NCBI RefSeq assembly: GCF_001612825.1
Contig: NZ_BDBE01000017.1
Coordinates: forward strand, 1 to 43,779
Length of the DNA stretch: 43,779 bases
From: Nocardia caishijiensis NBRC 108228
GTDB lineage: Bacteria; Actinomycetota; Actinomycetes; Mycobacteriales; Mycobacteriaceae
Reading direction: 5' to 3'
Part shown: piece after piece, positions 24,658 to 33,383 of the stretch
Numbering within the stretch: position 1 is the stretch's first letter
How the letters are laid out: each line of letters begins with the position of its first letter
The notes under the pieces: model-generated
Databases searched by the model: none
What the model saw: the letters and a program-made list of their open reading frames with translations, nothing else
What the model was told of the DNA's origin: nothing
Translations under genes and position numbers: made by a program

Positions 24658-25457
24658 CGGCCGCGGCTACCACCGCGCGCCCGGCGCCGGGTCGGCACCT
24701 GTGGGTCGGCGCGCGGTTCGCCGGGGCGCTGGGTGTTGGGGCGTTGATCGTGTGCTGGTGGGTGCTCGCCGCCGCGGGAGTCGCGGGGGGAACGGTGCCG
24801 ACGCCGTGGCGAGTGCTCGCGACCATGTGGTCGGACGGGTGGGCGCTGTACGGGCCGAACTTCCAGGTCACCGCCGGTGGCGCGCTGCGCGGATTCCTCT
24901 GGGGCAACGCGCTCGCGATCGGCATCGCGGTGGCGATCATGTTGGTGCCGCGGATCGAGCCGCTGGCCACCCAGCTCGCCATCCTGAGTTACTGCACGCC
25001 GCTGGTCGCGCTCGGACCGATCATCCTCGTGGTGTTCGGCGGGCGCACGCCGACGGTCTTCCTTGCCGCGATGTACTGCTTCTTCACCACCATGGTCGGC
25101 GCGGTGAGCGGGCTGCGGTCGGCCGACCCGGCGAGTCTGGATCTGGTGCGCGTCTACGGTGGCGGTCGCTGGCAGCAGCTGTATCGCGTGCGCGCGGTGG
25201 CGGCCCTGCCGAATACGTTCGCCGCGTTGAAGATCGCGGCGCCGTCGGCGGTGCTCGGCGCGATCATCGGCGAGTACCTCGGCGGGGTGGACAGCGGAAT
25301 CGGGGTGGCGCTCACCGCGGCGCAGACCGCCTACAACGTGCCGCGCACCTGGGGAATGGCCTTGGCCGCGGCGGCGCTGGCCGGGCTCGGATATCTGCTG
25401 ATCGCGATGCTGGCCCGGGTGGTCGCCCCGTGGACGAGTGCGGAGGCGAAGCGATGA
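24654..25457 (+). CDS. ABC transporter permease 1 (SsuC/TauC-like)
   Basis: 267 aa with six hydrophobic segments and the EAA loop around [29 protein letters not shown]. The start ATG overlaps the ATPase stop, and its own stop overlaps the start of a second permease. Having two different permeases suggests a heterodimeric channel, whereas most SsuC-type systems use one. The [14 protein letters not shown] motif near the end is typical of the family. Longer frames in this region (24018, 24701) are shadows. Confidence 0.87.
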   Translation: MTAAATTARPAPGRHLWVGARFAGALGVGALIVCWWVLAAAGVAGGTVPTPWRVLATMWSDGWALYGPNFQVTAGGALRGFLWGNALAIGIAVAIMLVPRIEPLATQLAILSYCTPLVALGPIILVVFGGRTPTVFLAAMYCFFTTMVGAVSGLRSADPASLDLVRVYGGGRWQQLYRVRAVAALPNTFAALKIAAPSAVLGAIIGEYLGGVDSGIGVALTAAQTAYNVPRTWGMALAAAALAGLGYLLIAMLARVVAPWTSAEAKR

Positions 25458-26248
25458 CCCTGCTGCGCGGCCTCGGCCGGTTCCTGTTCCCGCTGGTCAC
25501 CTCGCTGCTTCTGCTGCTCGTGATCTGGACGTTGTTCCTTCGCGCGTTTCCGCAGATCGGACCGCGCGTCGGCAAGACGCCCGCCGACATCTGGACCTAT
25601 CTGGTCACCTCGCCGGGCGCGCCGACGGCCCGGCAAGCGATCTTCGACGACCTCGCGATCACCCTGGCCGATGCCGCTGTCGGGTTCACCGTCGGCATGG
25701 TCGGCGCGATGGGAGTCGCGGCCCTGTTCGTGCTGTATTCGGCGGTGCGACAGACCTTTATGCCGGTGGCGATGCTGCTGCGGTCGGTGCCGCTGGTGGC
25801 CCTGAGTCCGATCGTGGTGCTGGTGTTCGGTCGTGGCACCACCGGGGTGACGGTGCTGGCCGCGATCGTCGTGTTCTTCCCCGCGCTGGTGATGATCATG
25901 ACCGGTCTGCGGGAAGCGCCGAGGCAGGCCATGGAGGTGGTCGCGGTGTACGGCGGCTCACGCTGGACCGGGTTGCGGATGGTCGCGGTGCCCGCCGCCC
26001 TGCCGTCGATCTTCGCCGCGGCCCGGGTCTCCGTGCCCGGGGCGTTGATCGGTGCTCTGCTGGGTGAATGGCTCGGCAGCGGAACAGGTTTGGGTGCCGC
26101 ACTGGTTCGCGCGATTCCGATGTTCCAGTACAACCGGCTGTGGGCTTCGATCGTGGTCGTCACCCTGGTGTCGGTGGTGTTGTACGCACTGGTCGGGGTG
26201 ATCGAGAACCTGGTGCTCGCCCGATTCGGGGTGGGACGGAAAGAATAG
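25454..26248 (+). CDS. ABC transporter permease 2 (SsuC/TauC-like)
   Basis: 264 aa, a paralogue-like partner of the preceding permease. It has six hydrophobic stretches and an EAA loop VAVYGGSRWTGLRMVAVPAALPSIFAA, with LLGEWLGSGTGLGAAL near the end. The ATG lies in the last codons of permease 1 (4-bp overlap), so the two are made together. Similar permease pairs occur in pyrimidine-precursor and riboflavin-type importers. Confidence 0.87.
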   Translation: MTLLRGLGRFLFPLVTSLLLLLVIWTLFLRAFPQIGPRVGKTPADIWTYLVTSPGAPTARQAIFDDLAITLADAAVGFTVGMVGAMGVAALFVLYSAVRQTFMPVAMLLRSVPLVALSPIVVLVFGRGTTGVTVLAAIVVFFPALVMIMTGLREAPRQAMEVVAVYGGSRWTGLRMVAVPAALPSIFAAARVSVPGALIGALLGEWLGSGTGLGAALVRAIPMFQYNRLWASIVVVTLVSVVLYALVGVIENLVLARFGVGRKE

Positions 26249-26301
26249 TCGCGGAACGTAGCGGCAAAGAAAACGAAACGCGGCGAATCTAGCGTCTGCG
26301 T

Positions 26302-27360
26302 ATGAACAGCATCGATCGTCGCAGTTTTCTTCGTTTCTCCGCGCTCACCGGCGCCGCGGTGGGTGGTGCCGGGTTGCTCGCCGCGTGCGGGGGTAGTTCG
26401 GCGACTTCCGGTTCCAGCGACGACGGTTCGAAATACGGCAGAGTCGCGGTGCAGTTGTCGTGGATCAAGAACATCGAATTCGCCGGTGAGTATTTCGCCG
26501 ATTCGCGCGGCTATTTCAAGGAAGCGGGATTCGGAACGGTAGACCTCATCGCGGGTGGTGCGGCGAGTACGTCGGTGGAAGCGGGCCTCGACACCGGGAA
26601 GGTGTGGATCGGGCTGTCCGCCCCGCAGACAACCGCCCCCGCCGTGTTGGAGGGGCTGCCCGCCAAGATCGTCGGCGCCACGTATCAGAAGAATCCTTTC
26701 GCGATCGTCAGCGCGGCGGGTAGACCGATCAAGTCACCGGCCGAGATGAAGGGCCGCAAGATCGGGGTGCAGGACACCAACCAGCTGATCTTCAGCGCGC
26801 TGCTGGCCGCCAACGGCATCGCGCCCGGCGAGGTGACCGTTGTGCCCGCCCAGTTCGACCCGACGCCGCTGGCCAACGGCGAGGTGGACGGCTGGGTGAG
26901 TTACGTGACCAACGAACCGATCACCTTGGCCGCCAAGGGTTTCGCCAACGACCATTTCCTCTTCGCCGACTTCGGCCTGCCGCTGGTCGCCGAGACCCTG
27001 ACCGTCGCCCAGTCGACCATCGACAACGAACGTGACAAGCTCAAAGCCTTCCTCACCGCCCAGATCAAGGGTTGGAAGGACGCCGTCGCCGACCCGGCCG
27101 AGTCGGCGCGCCTGGCCGTGGAGGTCTACGGCAAGGACCTGAAACTCTCCCTCGATGAGCAGATCAAGGAAGCCACCGCCCAGAACGACCTGGTCGTCTC
27201 CGCCGCCACTCGTACCGACGGCCTGCTCACCATGTCCGACGCCCTGATCGAACAGAACATCGCCGCCCTACGTACCGCCAAGATCGACATCACGGCCGAC
27301 CAACTCTTCGACCTGTCGATCCTGCGCGAGATCTACGCAGAGAACCCGTCACTCAAGTAG
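26302..27360 (+). CDS. NMT1/THI5-like substrate-binding lipoprotein
   Basis: 352 aa. The N-terminus has a twin-arginine-like pattern RRSFLRF and a lipobox LLAAC (Cys29). The mature domain begins VAVQLSWIKNIEFAGEYFADSRGYFKEAGF, the arrangement of NMT1/SsuA proteins that bind hydroxymethylpyrimidine, nitrate, sulfonates or purine-like heterocycles. It ends the importer operon (53 bp after permease 2). Position between mycolate and purine catabolic genes makes a purine, urate or allantoin ligand attractive, but the ligand-binding residues cannot be interpreted from sequence alone. Confidence 0.85.
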   Translation: MNSIDRRSFLRFSALTGAAVGGAGLLAACGGSSATSGSSDDGSKYGRVAVQLSWIKNIEFAGEYFADSRGYFKEAGFGTVDLIAGGAASTSVEAGLDTGKVWIGLSAPQTTAPAVLEGLPAKIVGATYQKNPFAIVSAAGRPIKSPAEMKGRKIGVQDTNQLIFSALLAANGIAPGEVTVVPAQFDPTPLANGEVDGWVSYVTNEPITLAAKGFANDHFLFADFGLPLVAETLTVAQSTIDNERDKLKAFLTAQIKGWKDAVADPAESARLAVEVYGKDLKLSLDEQIKEATAQNDLVVSAATRTDGLLTMSDALIEQNIAALRTAKIDITADQLFDLSILREIYAENPSLK

Positions 27361-27365
27361 AACGC

Positions 27366-27395
27366 TGAGGCCGCAAACCCGCGGCGCCAGCCGCC
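27366..27395 (+). repeat. Dispersed structured repeat, 3' fragment (copy C)
   Basis: AACCCGCGGCGCCAGCCGCC matches the 3' ends of copies A and B, including the mini-hairpin GCGGC-GCCA-GCCGC, and the preceding GAGGCCGCA is a degraded part of the outer right arm. The loop and left arm are missing. It lies between two convergent genes. Confidence 0.6.
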
Positions 27396-27398
27396 AAA

Positions 27399-28418
27399 CT
27401 ATATGGCCATGCCCACCGAGGTGGAGGTGCCGAAATCTCGGTGGGCGGCCAGGCGCAGGCCCGCCCGTGAGGCGAGGAAGTCGGCGGTGATGAAGACGGC
27501 GGTTTCGGCGGGGGTGCGTGGGCCCGCTTCCAGTCCGGCGGGGACGTGTAGCCGGGCCAGGGTCGGCTCGTCGAAGCCGCCCGCGCGTAGGTCGTCGAGG
27601 CGACGGGCCTGGTCGGCGGGGGTGCCGAGGGCGGCGAGGTAGCCCAGTTCCGGCAGGCGAAGGGCAACCGTGAGCAGCGGAATCTCGAAGCGCGGTTCGT
27701 TGGCCAGCACGACGATGCCGGTGGTGCTGTCGATCTCGCCCGCGGCGGAGAGGGTGTTGAGGTAGCGGTGCGGCCAGTCGACGACCACCTCGGCGCCGGG
27801 GAACGAGGCCGGGTCGGCGAACTCGGGGCGCGAATCGCAGATGCTCACCCGGTAGCCGATCATCCGCGCCTGCGCGGCGAGGGTGGCCGCGTAGGCGTTG
27901 GCGCCGAAGATGAGCAGGCGTGGCGGCGGGCAGTAGGAGGCCACGAACAGGTCCGATTCGGGCAGGGCGACCAGCTCGGTGGCGTGTTTGCGGTCGGTGA
28001 TCAAGTGCTGACCGATGACGTCGGGATCCTGGTTCCACACCACGGTGAACACGGTGACCCGGCGGTGGGCCTGGATGTCGGCGGCGACGGTGGGGAATTC
28101 GGGGAAATCGCGGCAGGAGAACGGTTCGACGAAGATGTCGACGAGGGTGCCGTCGTCGGAGGACGATTCCAGCCCGGTGAGCATGCTGTAGCGGCGGAGT
28201 TGCCGGATGCCGGTGCGCGCGGCTTCCATCGCCGCCTCGTACACGGTTTCTTCCAGCCTGCCCGATGCGATCGATCCGAAGACGCCGCCACCGGGCGTGA
28301 CGAGCATTGCCGAACCGATCGGCAGGGCATTGGTGCCGATGGTGCGGACTACCGTTGCCAGGCCACCGGTCGCACCCGAATGCCACACTCGCAGAAGGTC
28401 ATCGACGATATCGCGCAT
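27399..28418 (-). CDS. xdhC: XdhC/CoxI-family xanthine dehydrogenase maturation factor
   Basis: 339 aa. An N-terminal XdhC/CoxI domain carries the block GSAMLVTPGGGVFGSIASGRLEETV, and a C-terminal Rossmann-like domain begins LLIFGANAYAATLAAQA with VSICDSRPEFADP. XdhC binds the molybdenum cofactor, promotes its sulfuration and hands it to xanthine dehydrogenase. It is the second gene of a two-gene minus-strand operon (15 bp after the MobA-like gene), divergent from the urate-degrading operon and serving the xdh genes 4 kb away. The family's usual cysteine is not at its typical place, as far as I can see. Confidence 0.87.
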   Translation of the reverse strand: MRDIVDDLLRVWHSGATGGLATVVRTIGTNALPIGSAMLVTPGGGVFGSIASGRLEETVYEAAMEAARTGIRQLRRYSMLTGLESSSDDGTLVDIFVEPFSCRDFPEFPTVAADIQAHRRVTVFTVVWNQDPDVIGQHLITDRKHATELVALPESDLFVASYCPPPRLLIFGANAYAATLAAQARMIGYRVSICDSRPEFADPASFPGAEVVVDWPHRYLNTLSAAGEIDSTTGIVVLANEPRFEIPLLTVALRLPELGYLAALGTPADQARRLDDLRAGGFDEPTLARLHVPAGLEAGPRTPAETAVFITADFLASRAGLRLAAHRDFGTSTSVGMAI

Positions 28419-28433
28419 ATCTCAAATCTCCGA

Positions 28434-29030
28434 TCACCGTGCGCCGACTTCCGGGAAATCGCGATCGGCCCCTGTCGCCAAGTCGTCGCACGTGACGCAC
28501 ACCATATCCTGTCGGGTGCCCAAATAGGAACCCGCCCCGGCATCCCCAACGGCCGCAGCGTAAATGGCTTTCCAGTGCTTGTTCTCTATCACAACGGGAT
28601 GACCTGGAGTGTCGTGGAACACACTACGAGCCAAACCGCTCTCATTCGAACGGGCCGCGGCGAGTACCCGAGCTACGACTTCGGCGCCGATATCGGGTGT
28701 ATCGACGGGACGGAACGCCACATATCGAGAACCCGCGCGGGCGGCCTCGGCCAGCCCGGCGCGCACCGTGGCCGAGAGCCCGGTGGCCCAGTCGGCGACC
28801 CAACGCCAGCGGGTGCCGGTCGGCAGGTGCAGCGCTGTCGGGTCGGGGCCGGTGGCACCGAGCAGCACGATCACCGGGTCGCAGCCGCCGTCGCGCAGCG
28901 CGGTGATCGCGGCGGTGAGCCAGGCGCCGTCCTCGGCGAGTGCCTTGGGTTTGCCGAAGCGGGTTCCGGCACCGGCCGCCAGCACCACACCCGCGCACGA
29001 GCCGTGCGTGAGCGCTTCGATCCGGGGCAT
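28434..29030 (-). CDS. MobA-like molybdenum cofactor nucleotidyltransferase
   Basis: 198 aa from the ATG at 29030. The nucleotide-binding loop VVLAAGAGTRFGKPKAL matches the LAAGxGxRxGxxK motif of MobA/MocA enzymes, and VAFRPVDTPDIGAEV is the metal-binding aspartate region. MocA-type proteins attach CMP to molybdopterin for xanthine dehydrogenase family enzymes. It is cotranscribed with xdhC, the usual cofactor-insertion partner. Extension to 29096 adds unlike residues over the shared promoter and is rejected. Confidence 0.82.
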   Translation of the reverse strand: MPRIEALTHGSCAGVVLAAGAGTRFGKPKALAEDGAWLTAAITALRDGGCDPVIVLLGATGPDPTALHLPTGTRWRWVADWATGLSATVRAGLAEAARAGSRYVAFRPVDTPDIGAEVVARVLAAARSNESGLARSVFHDTPGHPVVIENKHWKAIYAAAVGDAGAGSYLGTRQDMVCVTCDDLATGADRDFPEVGAR

Positions 29031-29043
29031 GCAGGTGAAAGTA

Positions 29044-29058
29044 GTTGCGCAATGTTGC
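29044..29058. promoter_or_regulatory. GTTGC repeat motif upstream of the urate operon
   Basis: GTTGC-GCAAT-GTTGC (complement GCAAC-ATTGC-GCAAC) lies between the divergent MobA-like and OHCU decarboxylase genes. A near copy, GCAAC-ATCGTG-GCAAC, lies upstream of the xanthine dehydrogenase genes at 32415-32430. The two share GCAACAT(C/T)G as well as the second GCAAC. Confidence 0.45.
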
Positions 29059-29155
29059 CGGTCGATTACGGCCGGGGAGCGCGCGGGCGACGACACGGGT
29101 ACGTCGCCGGTCGGCTCGAGTGGCGGCCCGGCGGCAATGGGGAGATGCTGGACCG

Positions 29156-29644
29156 ATGACTAGGGAAGCGATGGGCCTCGCGGAGTTCAACGCGTTGCCC
29201 GACGACGCCGCTGAGCAGCTATTGCTTGCCTGTTGCTCGTCGCCGCGCTGGGCGGCGGCCCTTGCCGCCGCGCGTCCCTACGTCACCGTGGTGTCCCTGC
29301 TCGATGCCGCCGACGCGGCCGCCGATGCCCTCGACGAGGTCGAGATCGATGCCGCGCTCGCGGGGCATCCGCGCATCGGTGAGCGTGCCACCGGCACCGC
29401 CGCGCACGAACAGGCCGGTGTCACCGGCGACGACGTGCGCGCGCGGCTGGCCGAGGGCAATCGGACCTACGAGGAGAAATTCGGGCACATCTACCTGGTG
29501 TGCGCGGCCGGACGCGACGGCGAGGAATTACTCGCGGTGTTGCAGTCGCGTCTGGACAACGATGTGACGACCGAAAGGCAGGTTATGCGAAACGAATTGG
29601 CGAAGATCAATCGTCTGCGCCTGACACAGCTGGTGGCGTCATGA
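29156..29644 (+). CDS. uraD: OHCU decarboxylase (urate pathway)
   Basis: 162 aa, single helical domain of 2-oxo-4-hydroxy-4-carboxy-5-ureidoimidazoline decarboxylase. Family blocks: MGLAEFNALPDDAAEQLLLACCSS, AALAGHPRIGER (catalytic histidine in the GHPRIG segment), EGNRTYEEKFGHIYLVCAAG and the closing RNELAKINRLRL. It makes S-allantoin from OHCU, the third step of urate breakdown. ATG 29156 follows GGGGAGATG; a second ATG five codons later also fits the family start. It overlaps the next gene by four bases and heads a four-gene operon. Confidence 0.92.
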   Translation: MTREAMGLAEFNALPDDAAEQLLLACCSSPRWAAALAAARPYVTVVSLLDAADAAADALDEVEIDAALAGHPRIGERATGTAAHEQAGVTGDDVRARLAEGNRTYEEKFGHIYLVCAAGRDGEELLAVLQSRLDNDVTTERQVMRNELAKINRLRLTQLVAS

Positions 29645-29958
29645 CCGGCCTCAGCACGCATGTGCTCGATGCCGTGCGCGGGGTCCCCGCCGAGGGGGTC
29701 GCCGTGTGGTTGGTGCGGGGCGAGCTACGGCTCACCGAGGCGCTGACCGATGCCGACGGGCGAGTGAAAGAGCTTGCCGCCGGGCTCAATCCGGGTGACT
29801 ACCAGTTGTTTTTCGATACCGGCAGTTACTTCGCGGCCCAGGGCGTCGAGACGTTCTACCCGGAGGTCGGTATCGCGTTCACCGTCGGCGACCAAGCGCA
29901 TCTGCATGTGCCGCTGCTGCTGTCGCCGTTCGCCTATTCGACCTACCGAGGGAGTTGA
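29641..29958 (+). CDS. uraH: 5-Hydroxyisourate hydrolase
   Basis: 105 aa transthyretin-like protein. The N-terminal STHVLDAVRGVPA and C-terminal FAYSTYRGS give the family's catalytic His and Arg and the diagnostic YRGS tail. It hydrolyses 5-hydroxyisourate to OHCU, the second step of urate breakdown. It starts inside the uraD stop (ATGA) and is followed three bases later by urate oxidase, so these three steps are encoded as a tightly coupled unit. Confidence 0.94.
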   Translation: MTGLSTHVLDAVRGVPAEGVAVWLVRGELRLTEALTDADGRVKELAAGLNPGDYQLFFDTGSYFAAQGVETFYPEVGIAFTVGDQAHLHVPLLLSPFAYSTYRGS

Positions 29959-29961
29959 GCT

Positions 29962-30855
29962 GTGGCACTGACCGGCCCGATCATGTTGACCGACAACCGA
30001 TACGGCAAAGCCGAGAACCGGGTGGTGCGTTTCTACAAGGAGAACGCACGCCACGAGATCCGGGATGTGAACGTCACCACCACACTGCGCGGTGATTTCG
30101 AGGCGGCCTATACCGAGGGTGACCAGCGGCAGGTCCTGCCGACCGATACGCAGAAGAACACGGCGTTCGCCTTCGCGAAGAAGGTGGGAATCGACACCGT
30201 CGAGGATTACGCGATCGCGGTGGCGAAGCATTTCCTCGATACCGTCGAGCCGGTCGCCAGTGCTCGTGTAGATGTCGAATCGTATGGCTGGCAACGCGTT
30301 TCGATCAACGGCGCCGAACACGACCACACCTGGGTTCGGCAGGGACCCGAGGTGCGCACGGTCGCGGTGACGGCCACCGGTGCCGGCACCTGGCTCATCG
30401 GTGGGATCACCGATCTGGTGCTGCTCAAGTCGACCGGTTCGGAATTCGCCGACTTCCTCGTCGACGAGTACACCACCTTGGCGCCGACCGACGATCGTGT
30501 CCTTGCCACTTCCCTCGACGTGCGCTGGCGCTTCGCCGAGCTCGACGGTGTCGACTGGGACGAGGTGTACGCCGGAATTCGCGCCACCCTGCTCGAACTG
30601 TTCGCCACCACCTATTCCCGCGCGCTGCAACAGACCCTCTACGCGATGGGAACCGCTGTGCTGGAACGGTTCCCGATGCTCGCCGAAATCCGTCTGTCGG
30701 CTCCGAACAAACACCACTTCGACTACGACCTCGACCGATTCGAGATCGAGAACAAGGGTGAGGTGTTCTGGGCCGCCGACCGTCCGTACGGATCGATCCA
30801 CGCGACACTGCAGCGCGCGGACGCACCCGATGCCGGGACCGCGTGGTCGGCATGA
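29962..30855 (+). CDS. Urate oxidase (uricase)
   Basis: 297 aa with two T-fold repeats, as usual for uricase. Recognisable blocks are NRYGKAENRVVRFYKENARHE, TLRGDFEAAYTEGDQRQVLPTDTQKNTAFAFAKK (catalytic Lys and Thr region) and, in the second half, LSAPNKHHFDYDLDRFEIENKGEVFWAADRPYG. It oxidises urate to 5-hydroxyisourate with O2, without a cofactor. The GTG start lies three bases after uraH. Its stop overlaps the start of the deaminase gene. Confidence 0.95.
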   Translation: MALTGPIMLTDNRYGKAENRVVRFYKENARHEIRDVNVTTTLRGDFEAAYTEGDQRQVLPTDTQKNTAFAFAKKVGIDTVEDYAIAVAKHFLDTVEPVASARVDVESYGWQRVSINGAEHDHTWVRQGPEVRTVAVTATGAGTWLIGGITDLVLLKSTGSEFADFLVDEYTTLAPTDDRVLATSLDVRWRFAELDGVDWDEVYAGIRATLLELFATTYSRALQQTLYAMGTAVLERFPMLAEIRLSAPNKHHFDYDLDRFEIENKGEVFWAADRPYGSIHATLQRADAPDAGTAWSA

Positions 30856-32264
30856 GCGGGTCGGGTGTGGTCGGCGTCGGGCAGCGGGACGAGGTGGTCG
30901 CTGTGAGCGCGCCGGATCTCGTCATCGACGGGTGTGCGGTGGTCACTGTCGATGCGTCGGGAACCGAGTACCGGCGTGGGTGGGTGTCGGTGCGTGGCAA
31001 CAGAATCGAAGCGCTCGGGGAAGGCAGGCCACCAGCGTTCGGGGCGGAGACCGCGCGGATCGATGGGCAGGGTTGCCTGCTCACCCCGGGGTTGGTGAAC
31101 ACCCACCATCACCTCTACCAGTGGATCACCCGGGGGCTCGCGGCCGACAGCACGCTGTTCGAGTGGCTGAAGACCCTGTACCCGGTGTGGGCGCGGATCG
31201 ATGAGAAGTCGGTGCGGGTGGCCGCCACCGGCGCGCTGGTGTCGCTGGCCCGCACCGGCTGCACCACCTCGTCCGACCACCACTACCTGTTCCCGCACGG
31301 TGGCGGCGACCTGCTGGGTGCCGAGATCGCGGCCGCCGCGGAGGTGGGGCTGCGATTTCATCCCGCGCGCGGGTCGATGGACCTCGGGCAGAGCGATGGT
31401 GGGCTGCCGCCCGACGACGTCGTCGAGACCATCGACGACATCCTCGCCGCGAGTACCGCCGCGATCGAGCTGTGGCACGACCCCTCGCCCGACGCGATGG
31501 TGCGCATCGCGCTCGCCCCCTGTTCGCCGTTCTCGGTGACCGCCGACCTGCTGCGCGAGTCGGCCGTGCTCGCCAGGTCGGCCGGGGTGCGGTTGCACAC
31601 CCATCTCGCCGAAACCGTCGACGAGCTGGACTTCTGCCGGGAGAACTTCGACTGCACGCCCGCCGAGTACATGGAACGACTCGGTTGGCTCGGTGACGAC
31701 GTCTGGTACGCCCACGGCGTGCATCTCGACGACCACGCGATCGCGGCGATGGCCCGCACCGGCACCGGCGTCGCGCACTGCCCGACCTCCAACGGACGCC
31801 TCGGCGCCGGCATCGCCAGGACCGCCGACCTGGTCGCGGCAGGTATCCCGGTCGGTCTCGGCGTCGACGGTGCGGCCAGCAACGAGTCGAGTTCCCTGAT
31901 CGAGGAGCCACGCAACGCCCTGCTCTACGCCCGAGCGGTCGGCGGCCCCCAGACCATGACCGTGCGCGGCGCGCTCGAACTCGCCACCATGGGCGGCGCC
32001 CGCGTGCTCGGCCGGGCCGACGACATCGGCTCGATCGAACCGGGAAAACTCGCGGACCTCGCTCTCTGGCGTCTCGACACCCCCGCCCACGCGGGCATCG
32101 AAGACCCTGTCGTCGCCCTGATCCTCGGTTCCCCGCCCCCACTCGCCGCCCTCCTCGTGAACGGCCGCGAGGTGGTACGCGACGGCGTGGTCACCACGGT
32201 CGACGAGGCGTCGGTCGGCGCCGATGTCGCCCAGGCCCAGGCCACCCTCCTCGCGAGCTCCTGA
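30852..32264 (+). CDS. 8-Oxoguanine deaminase-like amidohydrolase
   Basis: 470 aa amidohydrolase. The metal site is GLVNTHHHLYQ (HxH, H85/H87), with a later histidine in VRLHTHLAET, AHGVHLDDHAI and the aspartate in VGLGVDGAASNE. The HHHLYQ variant and WVARTGCTTSSDHHYLFP-like segment (TGCTTSSDHHYLFP here) are typical of the hydroxyatrazine/8-oxoguanine deaminase group. 8-Oxoguanine deamination yields urate, which enters the operon's pathway. It is fourth in the uraD operon. A long antisense frame covers it but has no start signals. Confidence 0.8.
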   Translation: MSGSGVVGVGQRDEVVAVSAPDLVIDGCAVVTVDASGTEYRRGWVSVRGNRIEALGEGRPPAFGAETARIDGQGCLLTPGLVNTHHHLYQWITRGLAADSTLFEWLKTLYPVWARIDEKSVRVAATGALVSLARTGCTTSSDHHYLFPHGGGDLLGAEIAAAAEVGLRFHPARGSMDLGQSDGGLPPDDVVETIDDILAASTAAIELWHDPSPDAMVRIALAPCSPFSVTADLLRESAVLARSAGVRLHTHLAETVDELDFCRENFDCTPAEYMERLGWLGDDVWYAHGVHLDDHAIAAMARTGTGVAHCPTSNGRLGAGIARTADLVAAGIPVGLGVDGAASNESSSLIEEPRNALLYARAVGGPQTMTVRGALELATMGGARVLGRADDIGSIEPGKLADLALWRLDTPAHAGIEDPVVALILGSPPPLAALLVNGREVVRDGVVTTVDEASVGADVAQAQATLLASS

Positions 32265-32414
32265 CCCACCGACCCGAAAGCTCTCACTCTGGTTCTCGGC
32301 CGATGCCGCCATCAGGGCGTGGTGAGCGGGTGATCAGGTGCGGGTGGCTGGGGGAGGGGCACACTGGAGGGTGGATATCGGGTTTACCGTGGCGCAATCT
32401 CGAGTGGGTGTCGT

Positions 32415-32430
32415 GCAACATCGTGGCAAC
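32415..32430. promoter_or_regulatory. GCAAC repeat motif upstream of the xanthine dehydrogenase genes
   Basis: GCAAC-ATCGTG-GCAAC lies 30 bp before the FAD subunit start, echoing the motif between mobA-like and uraD. See the motif at 29044. Confidence 0.45.
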
Positions 32431-32444
32431 TCGCCGGACCTAGT

Positions 32445-33317
32445 GTGGCTGGTGAGGTAAGCGAGGTGGATGTGGATCTGGATACCGTGCGGGAGGTGGT
32501 GCTCGCTCGCGAACGCGCCGATCTGGCGCAGCTCCGGGCGGGAAGCGCGGTGCTGGCCGGTGGGACCTTCCTCTACTCCGAGCCGCACGACCACCTCGAC
32601 CGACTGATCGACATCACCACCCTCGGCTGGCCCGCACTGGTCGAGACAGCCGAGGGCCTGGAAATCGCCGCGACCTGCACCCTCGCCGAATTCGCCGGTG
32701 CGCGTCCCGGCCGTGAGCTCGGCTCGCCGACCCTGCGACCGGACTGGCCCGCCACCGCGTTGTTCGCGCAGGCGTGTCGGGCCCTGCTCGCCTCGCACAA
32801 GATCTGGCGCACGGCGACGGTCGGCGGGAACGTGTGCCTCTCCCTGCCCGCGGGCGCCGTGCTCGGTGCGCTGGTCGCGCTCGACGCCGTGGCGGTGGTG
32901 TGGCCGCAGGGTGGTGGGGAGCGGCGAACAGCGTTGCGGGACTTCGTGACCGGTCCCGGAACGAATGTCCTCGGCCCCGGGTCGGTGGTGCGCTCCTTCG
33001 TCGTCCCGAAGCCGAATCTGCGGGCGCGCACCAGCTTTCGCAAGACAGCGCTGACACCCCTGGGGCGCTCCGGCTCGGTCGTGATGGGAAGGCGCACCGC
33101 CGAGGGCTGTGTACTCACCGTCACCGCGGCGACGACCCGACCGATCGTGCTCGATTTCGACCGCGCACCGGGCGACGACGAGCTCACTTCCGCGCTCGCC
33201 GGGATCGCGCCGAATGTGTGGTTCGACGATCCACACGGCACCCCGGATTGGCGCAGGCACGTGACGTATCTGCTGGCCACCGAGGTCGTCGCCGACTTGA
33301 TGGCGAGCGAGCCGTGA
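32445..33317 (+). CDS. Xanthine dehydrogenase FAD-binding subunit
   Basis: 290 aa. A CoxM/XdhB-type FAD domain has LAGGTFLYSEPHDHLDRLIDIT at the first FAD loop (AGGT) and ATVGGNVCLSLPAG at the second (TVGGN), followed by a small C-terminal domain. It passes electrons from the 2Fe-2S centres to NAD+ or another acceptor. It stands alone because the next gene fuses the iron-sulfur and molybdopterin parts. Several in-frame GTG codons (32445, 32466, 32472) make the start uncertain. It shares an operon with xdhA, 66 bp downstream. Confidence 0.87.
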   Translation: MAGEVSEVDVDLDTVREVVLARERADLAQLRAGSAVLAGGTFLYSEPHDHLDRLIDITTLGWPALVETAEGLEIAATCTLAEFAGARPGRELGSPTLRPDWPATALFAQACRALLASHKIWRTATVGGNVCLSLPAGAVLGALVALDAVAVVWPQGGGERRTALRDFVTGPGTNVLGPGSVVRSFVVPKPNLRARTSFRKTALTPLGRSGSVVMGRRTAEGCVLTVTAATTRPIVLDFDRAPGDDELTSALAGIAPNVWFDDPHGTPDWRRHVTYLLATEVVADLMASEP

Positions 33318-33383
33318 ACGCGCTGATGAGCGGGGCAGGTCGGGCTGAGTGGATCGGGCGACTCGCGGCGAGGGAGGTGAGCC

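Noticed and set aside
30723..32312. Reverse ORF of 529 aa across the 8-oxoguanine deaminase
   Set aside because: Antisense shadow; the forward frame carries the amidohydrolase metal motifs.
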